A stretch of DNA of 64,000 nucleotides from Plutella xylostella (taxonomy: Eukaryota > Arthropoda > Insecta > Lepidoptera > Plutellidae): positions 9,622,501-9,686,500 of the forward strand of contig NC_063986.1 in NCBI RefSeq assembly GCF_932276165.1, given 5' to 3'. Positions 63,591 through 64,000 of this stretch are shown piece after piece. Numbering within the stretch: the first letter of the stretch is position 1; each line of letters opens with the position of its first letter. The notes under the pieces are model-generated. The model saw only the letters and a list, made by a program, of their open reading frames with translations. It searched no databases and was not told where the DNA came from. The position numbers were made by a program, and so were the translations under genes.

Positions 63591-64000
63591 TCCGAGGAGT
63601 TTGGGGCTGAAACAAGGCGCTTCCGTCCGTCTCTGTCGGAGGCCAGCAGGTTGAGCTGGTGAGCTCACCAGCTAGCGATCTACAGATAGTAAATTAATGA
63701 ATAAGGGATGGTATTTCATATTAATAACCTGCAAAAAAGTGTGCGTTGATCTTGTAGCACAAAAGTTTAGGAATACTATCGTACTACTGGTGATAGCAAA
63801 GCAATTTTTCATCTTGTACTGATTTCCAAATAAGAGCTTATTAGTTAAATAATATAGTTACTATTAGTTTACCTACGAATTTGTTGGGATGATACGTGGA
63901 TTAAATCAGATGAAGCTATCAAGTACCTACGTAATATTATCAAATCATCAAGTACCTACGTCAGACCTACGTACCTAATATGATCAAATCTCGAACTCCC

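Overview
The window is insect nuclear DNA, almost certainly from a moth or butterfly. Protein-coding genes are split by GT-AG introns. The intergenic and intronic DNA is AT-rich and full of TAGGTACCTAC-type simple sequence. It is packed with lepidopteran-style mobile DNA: Lep1-like non-autonomous Helitrons ending in CTAG, tRNA-derived SINEs with a poly-A tail, RTE/CR1/Jockey-type LINE tails, mariner-, hAT- and piggyBac-type miniature elements.

Layout. (1) About 93-21,310, minus strand: the 5' part of unc80, the large scaffold subunit of the NALCN sodium-leak channel complex. I can place 26 coding exons that keep reading frame across nearly every junction and cover roughly the first 1,390 residues; the gene runs off the left edge. 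(2) 24.2-27.6 kb: intergenic, with a probable unc80 5' non-coding exon and an RFX X-box next to a YY1-like motif. (3) 27,692-31,764, plus strand: a 443-residue protein that I do not recognise, in 9 frame-consistent exons behind a TATA box; a helix near its N-terminus resembles A-kinase-anchor (PKA regulatory-subunit-binding) helices. (4) 32,331-36,793, plus strand: Mlc1, the muscle myosin alkali (essential) light chain, with a first exon carrying only the ATG and two alternative last exons giving two C-termini. (5) 37-64 kb: gene-poor. It holds one short coding exon (ATG at 45,436) that looks like the start of a long-intron gene running rightwards, one coding-like fragment near 46.9 kb, one tRNA-Glu(UUC) and many transposable elements, including a complete internally deleted piggyBac with TTAA target duplication.

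The most unusual feature is inside unc80. At least six times, a segment spanning an exon/intron junction has been copied locally: exon 22 in three 125-bp units, exon 20, the 5' end of exon 19, the donor end of exon 17 (grown into a minisatellite of about 20 motif copies, each recreating the exon end and GT), exon 13 and exon 12. Several copies keep plausible splice sites. Mobile DNA also sits directly against functional splice sites in unc80 (exon 23 donor) and in the unknown gene (exon 7 acceptor). The channel-scaffold and muscle genes are neighbours but the sequence shows no operon-like relation. All calls are from reading the sequence; no alignments or transcript data were available.
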